Part shown: piece after piece, positions 1 through 9,762 of the stretch | Layout: each line of letters starts with the position of its first letter | How positions within the stretch are numbered: position 1 is the first letter of the stretch | NCBI GenBank assembly: GCA_043557195.1 | Contig: CP121314.1 | Span: 1-64,000, forward strand | Source of the DNA: Jejuia sp043557195 | GTDB lineage: Bacteria > Bacteroidota > Bacteroidia > Flavobacteriales > Flavobacteriaceae | Direction: 5' to 3' | Length of the DNA stretch: 64,000 nt | Made by a program: the position numbers and the translations under genes | Notes under the pieces: generated by a model | Database searches by the model: none | Told to the model about the DNA's origin: nothing | Seen by the model: the letters and a program-made list of their open reading frames with translations, nothing else

Positions 1-160
1 TTATATCATGAATAAAAATGGTGCCTAAAATAGCCAACCCCATTCCTAACGCAGCAATTATATTACCACTCTTAGCCGTATCTGGATGCCCAAGTCTTTT
101 TAAACCTACAACAAACGTTACTGTTGCTATTAAATAAATTACGCTTAATAAAACACTCAT
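1..160 (-). CDS. pntB: NAD(P) transhydrogenase subunit beta, N-terminal part
   Basis: This is the first 53 codons of a gene that runs off the left edge. The protein begins MSVLLSVIYLIATVTFVVGL and continues with KRLGHPDTAKSGN and two hydrophobic segments. That matches the start of the membrane beta subunit of proton-translocating transhydrogenase, which binds NADP(H) and couples hydride transfer between NADH and NADP+ to proton movement across the inner membrane. The start codon overlaps the stop codon of the upstream pntAB gene by one base, so the two are translationally coupled. With pntAA and pntAB it forms the three-gene arrangement common in Bacteroidota. The NADP-binding domain lies outside the window. 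Confidence 0.9.
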   Translation of the reverse strand, partial: MSVLLSVIYLIATVTFVVGLKRLGHPDTAKSGNIIAALGMGLAILGTIFIHDI

Positions 161-468
161 TACTTTTTCTTTTTAAACATTTGTAACATTCTGTTGGTAA
201 CGGCAAACCCACCAACAACATTTATTATTCCAAGTACTACTGCTATAAAACCTAGGCTTAAAGCCAAATAGTTATCTGGATTAGCATGTAACATTACTAA
301 TATGGCGCCAACAATTACAACACCACTTAAAGCATTGGCCCCAGACATTAATGGCGTATGTAATACCGCAGGGATACTTTTTATAACTTCTATACCAACA
401 AAAATGGCTAAGATAAGTATGTAGACAATCTGAATATTATCACTGATAAATTGGATGATTTCGTTCAT
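160..468 (-). CDS. pntAB: NAD(P) transhydrogenase subunit alpha part 2 (membrane segment)
   Basis: A 102-residue membrane protein with three to four hydrophobic helices (about residues 10-30, 38-62 and 66-92) and a lysine-rich end (FKKKK). It corresponds to the C-terminal transmembrane region of the E. coli PntA alpha subunit, split off as a separate gene. The motif IPAVLHTPLMSGANALSG, near residues 32-49, is characteristic of this family. It lies 4 bp downstream of pntAA and overlaps pntB by one base. The product should sit in the inner membrane and form part of the proton channel with PntB. Confidence 0.93.
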   Translation of the reverse strand: MNEIIQFISDNIQIVYILILAIFVGIEVIKSIPAVLHTPLMSGANALSGVVIVGAILVMLHANPDNYLALSLGFIAVVLGIINVVGGFAVTNRMLQMFKKKK

Positions 469-472
469 AATT

Positions 473-1573
473 CTATTTTTTTCGGATGGTTCCGTCTTTT
501 ACAATTAAGGTTTCATCTGTTATTTCTTCTTCTAAATCCCATTTTAATTTTGCATCTTCAGTTAAATGCACAATAAAGTTGTAAATATTTTTAGCGTATA
601 ACTCGCTGGCGTTGGTAGATACGCTTTCTGGAGCAATTGTTGTTCCTATAATTTTTACACCATTTACAACTACCTTTTCGTTTAGCTCGCTCAACTCACA
701 ATTACCACCTTGGGCTGCTGCTAAGTCTATAATCACCGCACCATTCTTCATTTGCTGCACCTGATCTTTAGTGATTAAAGTAGGTGCTTTTCTTCCGGGT
801 ATATTAGCCGTTGTAATTACTAAATCTGCTTGAAACAAGGATTTGTTCACCGCTTCCTTTTGCCTTCTTACATAGTCTTCTGAAGCTTCTTTAGCATATC
901 CTCCTTCAGATTGCTCTCCTTCATTATCTACTGAAATGAATTTTGCCCCTAAAGATTCCGCTTGCTCTTTAGTTTCACTTCTTATATCAGTTGCCTCAAC
1001 AACTGCTCCTAATCGTTTTGCTGTTGCAATGGCTTGTAATCCTGCTACACCAACACCATAAATCAATACTTTAGATGGTGTGATTGTCCCAGCAGCTGTC
1101 ATCATTAATGGGAATATTTTTGTCATTTCATAAGCCCCAAGAATAACTGCTTTATAGCCTGCCAAATTATTTTGAGAACTCAATACGTCCATGTCCTGAG
1201 CTCTAGAAATTCTTGGCATTGCATCCATGGAAAAGGCTGTTGCCCCTTTTTTTGCTATGGCTTCAATTAATTCAGGATTTGACTTGTGATATAACTGACT
1301 GATTAAGATTTGACCTTTGTCTACTAATTTTAAATCCTCTTCATCGAAAGGATTTATTTTTATCAGAATATCGGCCTCTTTAAAAACAACACCGCGTTTT
1401 TCAATTGAAGCTCCTGCCTCAATAAAGTCTGAATCCTTATAAGAAGAATTTGTGCCAGCGGATTCTTGTATTATAACTTGAAAGCCTTTACTTATAAATT
1501 GCTTGGTGATATTAGGCGATAGCGAAACCCTGTTTTCACCTTTTTGGGTTTCCTTTAAAATACCAATTTTCAT
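473..1573 (-). CDS. pntAA: NAD(P) transhydrogenase subunit alpha part 1 (NAD-binding)
   Basis: The 366-residue soluble NAD(H)-binding domain of transhydrogenase, related to alanine dehydrogenase. It starts MKIGILKETQKGENRVSLSP. The conserved RAQDMD stretch is at residues 124-129, and a Rossmann GVGVAG motif at 173-178 is followed by an acidic residue in TDIR (D196), as expected for NAD. No membrane helices are present, consistent with the split gene form. It is first of the pntAA-pntAB-pntB operon. The enzyme transfers hydride between NADH and NADP+ and so feeds NADPH to biosynthesis. An alanine dehydrogenase is a less likely reading because of the adjacent pntAB and pntB genes. Confidence 0.93.
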   Translation of the reverse strand: MKIGILKETQKGENRVSLSPNITKQFISKGFQVIIQESAGTNSSYKDSDFIEAGASIEKRGVVFKEADILIKINPFDEEDLKLVDKGQILISQLYHKSNPELIEAIAKKGATAFSMDAMPRISRAQDMDVLSSQNNLAGYKAVILGAYEMTKIFPLMMTAAGTITPSKVLIYGVGVAGLQAIATAKRLGAVVEATDIRSETKEQAESLGAKFISVDNEGEQSEGGYAKEASEDYVRRQKEAVNKSLFQADLVITTANIPGRKAPTLITKDQVQQMKNGAVIIDLAAAQGGNCELSELNEKVVVNGVKIIGTTIAPESVSTNASELYAKNIYNFIVHLTEDAKLKWDLEEEITDETLIVKDGTIRKK

Positions 1574-1689
1574 TTTGGTGGTTAGTTAGTTTATAGTTTG
1601 TTTAAGTATTAGTAAATGCAATGAAACTGACTGATTTTCAAGGATATTTCAAAATCAACCTTCACTTTATTTAACAAAACTTTAAGAGA

Positions 1690-1697
1690 CAAATATA
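1690..1697 (-). promoter_or_regulatory. Putative Bacteroidota -7 box upstream of pntAA
   Basis: On the minus strand this reads TATATTTG, an exact match to the TAnnTTTG -7 consensus. It lies about 117 bp before the pntAA start. No clear TTG -33 element is seen at the usual distance. The rest of the 281 bp gap between pntAA and the EamA gene (1574-1854) shows no gene or strong structure. Confidence 0.4.
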
Positions 1698-1854
1698 ACC
1701 AAAAGGCGCTGTTTTACATCTTCAAAAAAAACTTTTGCGAATAGTTTATAATTACCCAATTTTAATTGAAAAGCTTTTAATGATAATAGAAAAATAACGT
1801 TTTTTAAACATTTAGGAAGTCGCAAAACAGAAGAGTTTATTCAAGGACTCTATT

Positions 1855-2697
1855 TTATTTAGGTTTTGATTTATAAGTAACATTTAAGACTAATCCTGTA
1901 ATGATTAAAGTAATTCCTAATAAACTCCAAATGGAATATATTTCGCTGAATAATGTAACCCCCAATAGCAAAGTAAATATTACTTCCAAATATTTGAAAG
2001 GCGCAATTTGATTTGTCTTTGCTATTTGAAAAGCCTTAGTCATATATACTTGTCCGTAATACCCAAAACACCCTAAACCAAATAGCAAAAACCATTCTTT
2101 TCCTACTGGCATTACCCAATCCCTAATAGCTAGAACACCACCAATAATAGTGGCAATTACCATAAAGTAATTAACAATAACAACTGGATGCTCACTCTTA
2201 CCTATTTTACTAATAACAATGTAAACCAAACCACTAAAAATAGCAGAAATAAAAATCAAAATTAAGCCGTATCCACTTAGCGAAGTATCGAGTCCTTTCA
2301 AAACAATTACTCCAGAAAATGCAACTGCAAAAAACAACCATTGCAAAGGCTTTATGCTTTCCTTTAATAATATTACAGCAAAAACAGCAGCAAATATAGG
2401 GGCCATATAACGCAATGAAACTGCGGTACCAATCGGCAAATACTTTGTAGACATAAAAAATAGTGCCATAGAAGTAACACCAACAATACCTCTTAACACC
2501 AACAAACCACGTTTCTTCCCAAGTAGCGGTATTTTATTTCTGATAAGAAAAGTGAAGGTAAAAAAGAGACAACTAAACGACCTAAAAAATACAATTTGAA
2601 AGGCATTCATGTTTACTAAATGCTTTACAATACCATTCATGCACGCAAAAGACAGGGTGCTAATAATCATGAATGTTATCGCTTTTTTAAGCTCCAA
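1855..2697 (-). CDS. EamA/DMT-family transporter
   Basis: A 280-residue integral membrane protein with about ten hydrophobic segments arranged as two repeats of five helices, the layout of the drug/metabolite transporter superfamily (EamA domains). Features seen include an N-terminal helix (TFMIISTLSFACMNGIVKHL), a first repeat ending near the helix before the central SKIGKSEHP loop, and a basic C-terminal tail (TYKSKPK). The substrate cannot be told from sequence; relatives export amino acids, nucleotides or S-adenosylmethionine. It ends 16 bp downstream of the start of the helicase gene and probably shares its transcript. Confidence 0.85.
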   Translation of the reverse strand: MELKKAITFMIISTLSFACMNGIVKHLVNMNAFQIVFFRSFSCLFFTFTFLIRNKIPLLGKKRGLLVLRGIVGVTSMALFFMSTKYLPIGTAVSLRYMAPIFAAVFAVILLKESIKPLQWLFFAVAFSGVIVLKGLDTSLSGYGLILIFISAIFSGLVYIVISKIGKSEHPVVIVNYFMVIATIIGGVLAIRDWVMPVGKEWFLLFGLGCFGYYGQVYMTKAFQIAKTNQIAPFKYLEVIFTLLLGVTLFSEIYSIWSLLGITLIITGLVLNVTYKSKPK

Positions 2698-2713
2698 TAA
2701 ACTTTATAATACG

Positions 2714-4267
2714 TTATTCTTTAGGTGCGTACCCATGAATTTCTTCAAAAACCTCATCAAAATTCACTCGAATATAGGAGTTTAGTTTTTTACGATAATC
2801 GCCTCTTAGCCATTCTACAAAATTATGGGTGCTCTTACTGATACATTTTGTATAGCGTTTAATTCTGAAATCAATATCATCACCTAACTTTTTTGCCAAA
2901 GCTAAAGCATCATAAACATCTTCACTATTCTCAATACATATTTCTGCATGTTGGGCTATAGAACGTTCAAGTACAACTTTTGTAGATTCACCAGCTCTTA
3001 CAGCATCTACATAGGTTTTTTGTATATCAAAATGAACATCTTCAGATTTGCCGAATTCTGCACGTAACTCATCGGGCATTTCATATCTAAAATTGCTCTC
3101 CAATTCTTCGTCGCTTAATAAAGAATCTAAGTAGTAATTAGGCGATTTAAAAATACGTTGCCAGTCTAGATTATCACCCCAAGGTCCAAATCTGTGGAAA
3201 TTATTCCCTAAGTCAATTACTTGAAATGTATCCTTATTTTCCAAAACACGAGATCCACGACCAATCATTTGATAATATAATGTCAATGACTTTGTAGCTC
3301 TGTTTAAAATGATACTTTCAACGGTTGGCTCATCAAAACCGGTCGTTAAAATACCTACCGATGTTAAAATAGCATCGGGTGTTTTTTTGAACCACTTTAG
3401 TATCATGGCCCGTTCCTTCTTTGTGTTTGTATTATCTAAATGCGCAACTGGGTAACCCGCTCTTCTAAAGGTATCATAAACATGCAAAGATGTATTAATA
3501 CCATTGTTGAAAATTAGTGTTTTTTTGCCTTTAGAACGTTCTTCATAAGCACGAAGAAGTTTAGTTAGCATATTATCATCAGTATATAAATCTTCTGAAG
3601 ATTTTACGGTATAATCACCATTGGCACCAACCACAAGGCTTGTTAAACCAACGTTGTAACTAAACATTTCGGCACGTGCCAAAAATCCGCGTTTTATAAG
3701 AGATTCTATAGATTCACCTACAATAAGTTCATCATAATTATCAGTCATAGGTAATTCCATACTCGAACTCAACGGTGTAGCGGTAACACCTAATATGAAA
3801 GACTGACTAAAAAACTTAAACAGTTTTGTAAATGAATTGTAATGTGCTTCATCAATAATAACTAAACCAATATCAGAAATATCTAATTTATCATCATTCA
3901 AACGGTTATTCAAGGTTTCTACCATTGCCACAAAGCAACTAAATTCACCTTGGTCGCTCAAATCCGCTTTACTGTCTATTACTTTATTTATCACACCAAA
4001 TTCTGTAAGCATATTTGATGTTTGCTTACACAATTCTATACGATGTGTCATTACCAAAACCTTTTTCTTTTTTGTGTTTAAGTATTGTCTAACAATTTCA
4101 GAAAATATTACGGTTTTCCCTCCTCCAGTGGGTAATTGATATAACAAATGATAATCGGTTGGAGATTCTTCAAACGCAGTAAAAATTTTATCAATGGCGC
4201 CTTTTTGGTAACTATATAACTCTTTTCCTGTTTTTCGTTCTAGTAGTTCAGTTTTCGAAATTGACAT
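2714..4267 (-). CDS. DEAD/DEAH-box helicase (SSL2/XPB-like superfamily 2)
   Basis: A 517-residue superfamily 2 helicase. Walker A is PTGGGKT at residues 46-52, the Walker B DEAH box is at 139-142, motif III TATP is at 162-165, and the C-terminal helicase motif QMIGRGSR is at 333-340. The N-terminal LYSYQKGAID resembles the Q-like motif of SSL2-type enzymes. The C-terminal 150 residues are acidic and carry no recognised domain. It resembles stand-alone DEAD/DEAH helicases widespread in Bacteroidota, whose nucleic acid target is not defined. No nuclease or restriction partner is adjacent, so a role in a defence system is not supported here. Confidence 0.85.
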   Translation of the reverse strand: MSISKTELLERKTGKELYSYQKGAIDKIFTAFEESPTDYHLLYQLPTGGGKTVIFSEIVRQYLNTKKKKVLVMTHRIELCKQTSNMLTEFGVINKVIDSKADLSDQGEFSCFVAMVETLNNRLNDDKLDISDIGLVIIDEAHYNSFTKLFKFFSQSFILGVTATPLSSSMELPMTDNYDELIVGESIESLIKRGFLARAEMFSYNVGLTSLVVGANGDYTVKSSEDLYTDDNMLTKLLRAYEERSKGKKTLIFNNGINTSLHVYDTFRRAGYPVAHLDNTNTKKERAMILKWFKKTPDAILTSVGILTTGFDEPTVESIILNRATKSLTLYYQMIGRGSRVLENKDTFQVIDLGNNFHRFGPWGDNLDWQRIFKSPNYYLDSLLSDEELESNFRYEMPDELRAEFGKSEDVHFDIQKTYVDAVRAGESTKVVLERSIAQHAEICIENSEDVYDALALAKKLGDDIDFRIKRYTKCISKSTHNFVEWLRGDYRKKLNSYIRVNFDEVFEEIHGYAPKE

Positions 4268-4287
4268 ACGTGTGGTTTAGTAAAATG

Positions 4288-4295
4288 CAAAAATA
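4288..4295 (-). promoter_or_regulatory. Putative -7 box upstream of the helicase gene
   Basis: The minus strand reads TATTTTTG, matching TAnnTTTG, 21 bp before the helicase start codon. No convincing -33 TTG is visible. The short distance implies a very short 5' leader. Confidence 0.35.
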
Positions 4296-4486
4296 ACACC
4301 TTTCTTGGGTTTTTTAAAGGGGTTTCTTTTAAAGTTATTCAAAGAGTTGTTGATAATAATTTTGATTTAAAATGTTAAAAATTGATAAAACTTCCAAAAA
4401 ACTGTAACAATAAGTACTAGTTTTACTCTAATGGAGGTATCACAAAGAATCATTAGTTAAAACACTTAAAAAACTTATCGTAAAAA

Positions 4487-6793
4487 ATGAAAACTTCTAT
4501 TTTAAAACTAAGTAGTGCCATATTTTTATTTTTGGGCATGATTTCACACGTAAATGCACAAGATATTGAAGGTTCTTGGAAAGGAGCTTTATCCGTTCAA
4601 GGTACAGAAGTACCTTTAATTTTTGATATTAAATCTGAAGGTGAAACACTTTCATCAACAATGGATAGTCCTTCGCAAGGGGCAACAGGAATTCCAATGG
4701 ATGAAACCAGTTTTGTAGACAATACGCTGACTATAAAATTTAACCAAGCTGGTATAAAGTACGTGGCTACATTAAATGATAATGCATTAACTGGAACATT
4801 TCACCAAGGCGGAATGGAATTTCCGTTAAGCATGGAAAAGACGGTTAAAACACTTCCAGGTAATACAGATTTACCAACTTCGGATGCAGATTTAGCTAAA
4901 CTTGCTAAATGGAATCCTACTAACTACAAATATTCAGTTGCTGACTATTTTGCAAGACCTAAAGCAAGGTCTTTTCAATTTTCTCCAGATGGAGCATATT
5001 TATCTTATAGAGAAAAGGATGAAAACTCTAAAAGTCATGTTTATGTAAAAAACACCGAAACAGAGGAAGTTACCAAGGTTATTGAAGAAAAAGAAGAATT
5101 GATTAGAGGTTATGGTTGGGCAAACGACAATCGTTTAATTTATGTTATGGATAAAGGTGGAAACGAAGATTATCACCTTTTTGCTGTGGATATTGATGGT
5201 TCAAATCAAAAAGAACTAACACCTTTTGAAGGTGTAAAAGTGAATATTTTAAATGGTTTGAAAGAGGATAAAGAGCATATGATTATCTCAATGAATAAAA
5301 ATAATCCTCAAATTTTTGAGCCTTTTAATATCAACATAGTTACTGGTGAGTTAAAGCAACTCTATAAAAACGATGATGCTGCAAACCCAATTAATAGTTA
5401 TGAATTTGATAAAGATGGGAATCTTAGAGGTTTTGCAAGATTGCGCGATGGCGTAAATATTGATATGTATTACACGGAAGATGGTGAAAACTATGAGATA
5501 AAAAAAGAACTAAGTTGGAAAGATAGCTTCAGTATATCTTCATTTAACTATGCTACAGATTATCCACATGATGCCTATGTAATTTCTAATTTAGAAAGTG
5601 ATAAAGCACAAGTGTATTTATATGACCTAAAAGAAGATAAGGTGATCGAAAAGTTGTTTTCTAATGAGAACTATGATGTCTCTGGTTTAGGCTTATCGAG
5701 AAAACGAGGTTACGAACTAGATTATTTTTATTACGAAGGCGACAAACAAGTTATTGTGCCAGTGAGCAAGTATTACAAGAAATTACATAAGAAAATCACT
5801 AACAAATTCCCTGGTTACAACTACTCTATTCCAGATGCTACGGATGATGAAAGCAAGTATTTAGTATTTATTCAAAGTGATAAATTGTATGGCACTTATT
5901 ATTCTTATGATGCCAACACTGAAGAATTCAAGTTACTTTACAATTTGATGCCGAATTTAGTTGAAAGTGATATGGCAGAAATGCGCCCTATTTCATTTAA
6001 AAGTAGAGATGGAAAAACCATTCATGGTTATATTACTTTGCCAGAAGCAGCTTTGAAAGGAGAAAAAGTTCCTGTAATTGTAAATGTTCATGGAGGTCCA
6101 CAAGGCATTAGAGATTCTTGGGGCTTTAATCCTGAAGCGCAGTTGTTCGCAAGTCGTGGTTATGCTACATTGCAGGTAAACTTTAGAATTTCTGGAGGTT
6201 ATGGTAAAGAATTTTTAGAAGCTGGCTTTAAACAAATCGGTAGAAAGGCTATGGATGATGTTGAAGACGGCTTACAATATGTAATCAATCAAGGTTGGGT
6301 AGACAAAGATAATGCTGCCATATACGGTGGAAGCCATGGCGGTTATGCGGTATTAAGAGGTTTGACCAAAACACCAGATTTATATGCTTGTGGTGTGGAT
6401 TATGTAGGCGTTTCTAACTTATTCACCTTTATGGATAGTATGCCAGAGTATTGGAAGCCTTATTTAAAAATTGTGAAGGAGATTTGGTACGACCCAGATG
6501 TACCAGAAGAAAAAGCTATCATGGAAGAAGTATCTCCTGTAAATCATATTGATAAGATTAAAAAACCTTTGTTTGTGGTACAAGGTGCCAACGACCCAAG
6601 GGTGAATATTAATGAATCCGATCAAATTGTATCTGCATTAAGAGCCAAGGGTGTAGATGTACCTTATATGGTAAAATATGATGAAGGGCATGGTTTTGGA
6701 AAAGAAGAAAATAGAATTGCTTTATATGAAGCGATGATGGGTTTTTATGCAAAGCATTTAAAGCCAGAAATTAAACAACCTATGAAAAACTAG
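4487..6793 (+). CDS. Secreted S9 family prolyl oligopeptidase
   Basis: A 768-residue serine peptidase with a signal peptide (hydrophobic segment ending VNAQ near residue 25), so periplasmic or secreted. Residues from about 25 to 115 form an extra beta-rich N-terminal domain, followed by a beta-propeller region (about 150-500) and a C-terminal alpha/beta hydrolase domain. The catalytic triad is visible: Ser616 in GGSHGGY, Asp703 in GANDPR and His735 in DEGHGF. Family members cleave short peptides after proline or related residues. The gene is monocistronic, with its own terminator downstream. The N-terminal domain before the propeller is seen in many Bacteroidota homologues and has no assigned role that I know. 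Confidence 0.9.
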   Translation: MKTSILKLSSAIFLFLGMISHVNAQDIEGSWKGALSVQGTEVPLIFDIKSEGETLSSTMDSPSQGATGIPMDETSFVDNTLTIKFNQAGIKYVATLNDNALTGTFHQGGMEFPLSMEKTVKTLPGNTDLPTSDADLAKLAKWNPTNYKYSVADYFARPKARSFQFSPDGAYLSYREKDENSKSHVYVKNTETEEVTKVIEEKEELIRGYGWANDNRLIYVMDKGGNEDYHLFAVDIDGSNQKELTPFEGVKVNILNGLKEDKEHMIISMNKNNPQIFEPFNINIVTGELKQLYKNDDAANPINSYEFDKDGNLRGFARLRDGVNIDMYYTEDGENYEIKKELSWKDSFSISSFNYATDYPHDAYVISNLESDKAQVYLYDLKEDKVIEKLFSNENYDVSGLGLSRKRGYELDYFYYEGDKQVIVPVSKYYKKLHKKITNKFPGYNYSIPDATDDESKYLVFIQSDKLYGTYYSYDANTEEFKLLYNLMPNLVESDMAEMRPISFKSRDGKTIHGYITLPEAALKGEKVPVIVNVHGGPQGIRDSWGFNPEAQLFASRGYATLQVNFRISGGYGKEFLEAGFKQIGRKAMDDVEDGLQYVINQGWVDKDNAAIYGGSHGGYAVLRGLTKTPDLYACGVDYVGVSNLFTFMDSMPEYWKPYLKIVKEIWYDPDVPEEKAIMEEVSPVNHIDKIKKPLFVVQGANDPRVNINESDQIVSALRAKGVDVPYMVKYDEGHGFGKEENRIALYEAMMGFYAKHLKPEIKQPMKN

Positions 6794-6814
6794 TAAAAAA
6801 TATATTCTTTATTT

Positions 6815-6846
6815 AAAGCCATTTGTTCATTCAAATGGCTTTTTTT
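6815..6846 (+). terminator. Rho-independent terminator after the S9 peptidase
   Basis: An 11-bp stem AAAGCCATTTG / CAAATGGCTTT with a six-base loop, followed by a T-run. It begins about 20 bp after the peptidase stop codon. Confidence 0.85.
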
Positions 6847-6862
6847 ATGTCTGTTTAAGTAC

Positions 6863-6870
6863 TACTTTTG
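6863..6870 (+). promoter_or_regulatory. Putative -7 box for the aldo/keto reductase
   Basis: TACTTTTG matches TAnnTTTG, 22 bp before the start codon at 6892 and just after the preceding terminator. The -33 region is not a clean TTG. Confidence 0.45.
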
Positions 6871-6891
6871 TTACTCAATAAATTTTAGACT

Positions 6892-7902
6892 ATGCAAATC
6901 AACGACAAATCTGGAGCTACTGATTACCTAGCTTCACCAGAGCGCTACAATACAATGACTTACAAAAGAACAGGTAACAGTGGTGTACTCTTACCGGCTA
7001 TTTCTTTAGGCTTGTGGCATAATTTTGGGTTTGTTGATAGTATTCAAAATGCCAGAGAAGTATTGCGTTGTGCTTTCGATTTAGGTATTACACATTTTGA
7101 TTTAGCTAATAATTATGGCCCGCCTTATGGTTCTGCAGAAGAAAATTTTGGCACTATTTTAAAAAAAGATTTCAAATCGTATCGCGATGAGTTATTTATT
7201 GCAAGTAAAGCAGGTTATGATATGTGGCCTGGGCCTTACGGAAATTTAGGTTCACGCAAATATTTAATAGCGAGTTTAGACCAAAGTTTAAAACGTATGG
7301 GATTAGATTATGTTGATGTGTTTTATCATCATAGACCAGACCCTGAAACACCTTTGGAAGAAACCATGGGTGCTTTGACTGATATTGTTCGTCAAGGAAA
7401 AGCATTATATGTTGCCATTTCTAACTATCAACCAGAAGAAACACAAAGAGCAGCGGAGCTTTTAAAAGCATCAAACACGCCCTTTATTTTGCATCAAGCA
7501 CGCTATTCTATGTTTGACCGTTGGATTGAAGATGGACTTCTAGATACTTTGGAAGAGAATGGTGTTGGTTGTATTACATTTTCACCTTTAGCACAAGGCA
7601 TGCTGACTGACAAATACCTAAATGGTATCCCTGAAGGTTCTCGTGCAGCAAAAAACATGACCTATTTAAATTCTGAAACTGTTCAAGAAAATTTAAATAA
7701 GATCAAGAGTTTAAATGATATTGCTCAAAATAGAGGTCAGAAGTTATCTCAAATGGCAATTGCTTGGATATTGAGACATAAGCAAGTGGCTTCAGTTTTA
7801 ATTGGTGCAAGTTCAACTAATCAATTAAAAGAAAATGTAAAAGCCTTGGATAATTTGAGTTTTACGGATGAAGAATTAAAGTTGATTGATAGTGTGCTTT
7901 AA
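6892..7902 (+). CDS. Aldo/keto reductase, YghZ/Gpr type
   Basis: A 336-residue aldo/keto reductase. The catalytic tetrad is visible: D70 and Y75 in HFDLANNYG, K106 in SKAGYD, and H147 in FYHHRPD. Several stretches closely match the E. coli YghZ (L-glyceraldehyde 3-phosphate reductase) family, including SLGLWHNFG near residue 38, KAGYDMWPGPYG at 106-117 and GSRKYL. The C-terminal NADPH-binding segment (VLIGASS) is present and length is normal. The likely role is NADPH-dependent reduction of toxic aldehydes; the true substrate is not shown by sequence. It converges with the next gene, with only 3 bp between the stop codons. Confidence 0.9.
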   Translation: MQINDKSGATDYLASPERYNTMTYKRTGNSGVLLPAISLGLWHNFGFVDSIQNAREVLRCAFDLGITHFDLANNYGPPYGSAEENFGTILKKDFKSYRDELFIASKAGYDMWPGPYGNLGSRKYLIASLDQSLKRMGLDYVDVFYHHRPDPETPLEETMGALTDIVRQGKALYVAISNYQPEETQRAAELLKASNTPFILHQARYSMFDRWIEDGLLDTLEENGVGCITFSPLAQGMLTDKYLNGIPEGSRAAKNMTYLNSETVQENLNKIKSLNDIAQNRGQKLSQMAIAWILRHKQVASVLIGASSTNQLKENVKALDNLSFTDEELKLIDSVL

Positions 7903-7905
7903 ATT

Positions 7906-8649
<744 letters not shown>

Positions 8650-8687
8650 ATAAAAAAATAATACTTTCTACTAATGTAAGTATAAAA

Positions 8688-9362
8688 TTATTCCTTAACA
8701 ATAACCACAGTTACCTTAACACCTGCGGCTAACGCCCAAACCTTATTAGAAATTCTTCTATCATTCTCATCTACAATGCGATATTCCGCAGTATTTGGTC
8801 CAGACGACCCCGTATTAATGGCTTGAAAAACTATTTCATTTAAACCATCTTTTAAATCGAGTTTAAATCCGCTAAATCCTTGCGTTAAATAAGCTCTAGG
8901 CTGTATAATGTCGCCGTTTACATAAACACGCAATAAATCACCATCAATTGCAGAGTAATCTCTATACATGACGCGTATAGATTTTGCAGTAGTTTTATAA
9001 TCTCCCCAATAGGCATCCTCTTTTAAACCAGTATTTTCACCATGACCTTCAGGAAGTAACGTTTTTTCAATTTTATCAAGTTTCTTGGTATATAATTCTC
9101 CAGGATTACCAAACTCCTCTTGAGGGAATATTGAGAATTCTCTCTTAGGCATTTCTAACTTTCCAACTACTTTTGGAGACTTAACACCACTAAATTGATC
9201 ATTCTGTTTAGGTTTTTCAGGAGAAATCTTTTTACTATCCGTGGAATCTTTTGGCGCTTCAATTGCGGGTATAATGGCACCAGATTTCTTTTTAGAATCT
9301 ATTTGCGCATTACCTATAACCGTAAAAGCAAAGACTAAAAAACAAGTTATTATAATTCTCAT
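8688..9362 (-). CDS. Secreted protein of unknown function
   Basis: A 224-residue protein with a clear signal peptide (MRIIITCFLVFAFTVIGNAQ). Residues about 21-75 are low complexity and rich in Lys, Ser and Pro. The second half (about 115-224) looks like a compact beta-rich domain (VMYRDYSAIDGDLLRVYVNG, then LDLKDGLNEIVFQAINTGSS). A fold resembling an immunoglobulin-like or carbohydrate-binding sandwich is possible but not shown. No sorting domain is present, so it is probably periplasmic. It lies 38 bp upstream of the T9SS cargo gene on the same strand and may share its transcript. I do not recognise a named family. Confidence 0.7.
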   Translation of the reverse strand: MRIIITCFLVFAFTVIGNAQIDSKKKSGAIIPAIEAPKDSTDSKKISPEKPKQNDQFSGVKSPKVVGKLEMPKREFSIFPQEEFGNPGELYTKKLDKIEKTLLPEGHGENTGLKEDAYWGDYKTTAKSIRVMYRDYSAIDGDLLRVYVNGDIIQPRAYLTQGFSGFKLDLKDGLNEIVFQAINTGSSGPNTAEYRIVDENDRRISNKVWALAAGVKVTVVIVKE

Positions 9363-9523
9363 ATATCCTCTAACTTAATAGTTTAAGTATCCAGAAACAT
9401 GCCCCAAAGATATTTCTTTATCTTAAAACATGGTACACACGCTTCATATTTTATAACTATTTAACAATAACTATACCTAAATAGTCTCAACAAACCTTCC
9501 CTCCTTTCTAAAAACACTAAAAT

Positions 9524-9552
9524 CTGTTAAAAATTGTTAATTTATTACTTTG
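9524..9552 (+). promoter_or_regulatory. Possible promoter for the small peptide genes
   Basis: A near-match to the Bacteroidota promoter: CTG (9524-9526), 18 bases, then TTACTTTG (9545-9552), one mismatch from TAnnTTTG. It would give a 5' leader of about 65 bases before the ORF at 9625. The rest of 9363-9620 shows no gene on either strand that I can support. Confidence 0.3.
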
Positions 9553-9624
9553 TTATACATAGTACTGTAACAAAATTGATTTATGGTCGTCTATTCTATA
9601 TACATCAATTAAAAAACAACAATT

Positions 9625-9711
9625 ATGAGAACTTTAAACAGTAACCAAGTAACAGAAACATTAAACAGTACTAAGTCTAACGTATGGAATAACAAAAGAC
9701 GTTACAGATAG
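9625..9711 (+). CDS. Small basic peptide, copy 1 of a tandem pair
   Basis: A 28-codon ORF starting MRTLN, with core NQVTETLN and ending KRRYR. It is followed 51 bp later by a near copy. Comparing the two ORFs, 23 of 28 residues are identical. Seven codons (7, 10, 16, 17, 22, 24, 27) differ only synonymously and even the stop differs (TAG against TAA), while five codons change the residue, mostly between small polar residues. That pattern indicates selection on the protein. The peptide is basic at the C-terminus and has one Trp, no Cys, no signal peptide and no double-Gly leader. I recognise no family. It may be a signalling, antimicrobial or regulatory peptide; these are guesses. Confidence 0.65.
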   Translation: MRTLNSNQVTETLNSTKSNVWNNKRRYR

Positions 9712-9762
9712 TAAAATTTATTATTTCATCATTTTAATTCATCAATCAAAAAAAACTTAATC

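Noticed and set aside
2714..4267. DEAD/DEAH helicase as part of a defence island
   Set aside because: The neighbours are a permease and a secreted peptidase; there is no methylase, nuclease, integrase or tRNA nearby.
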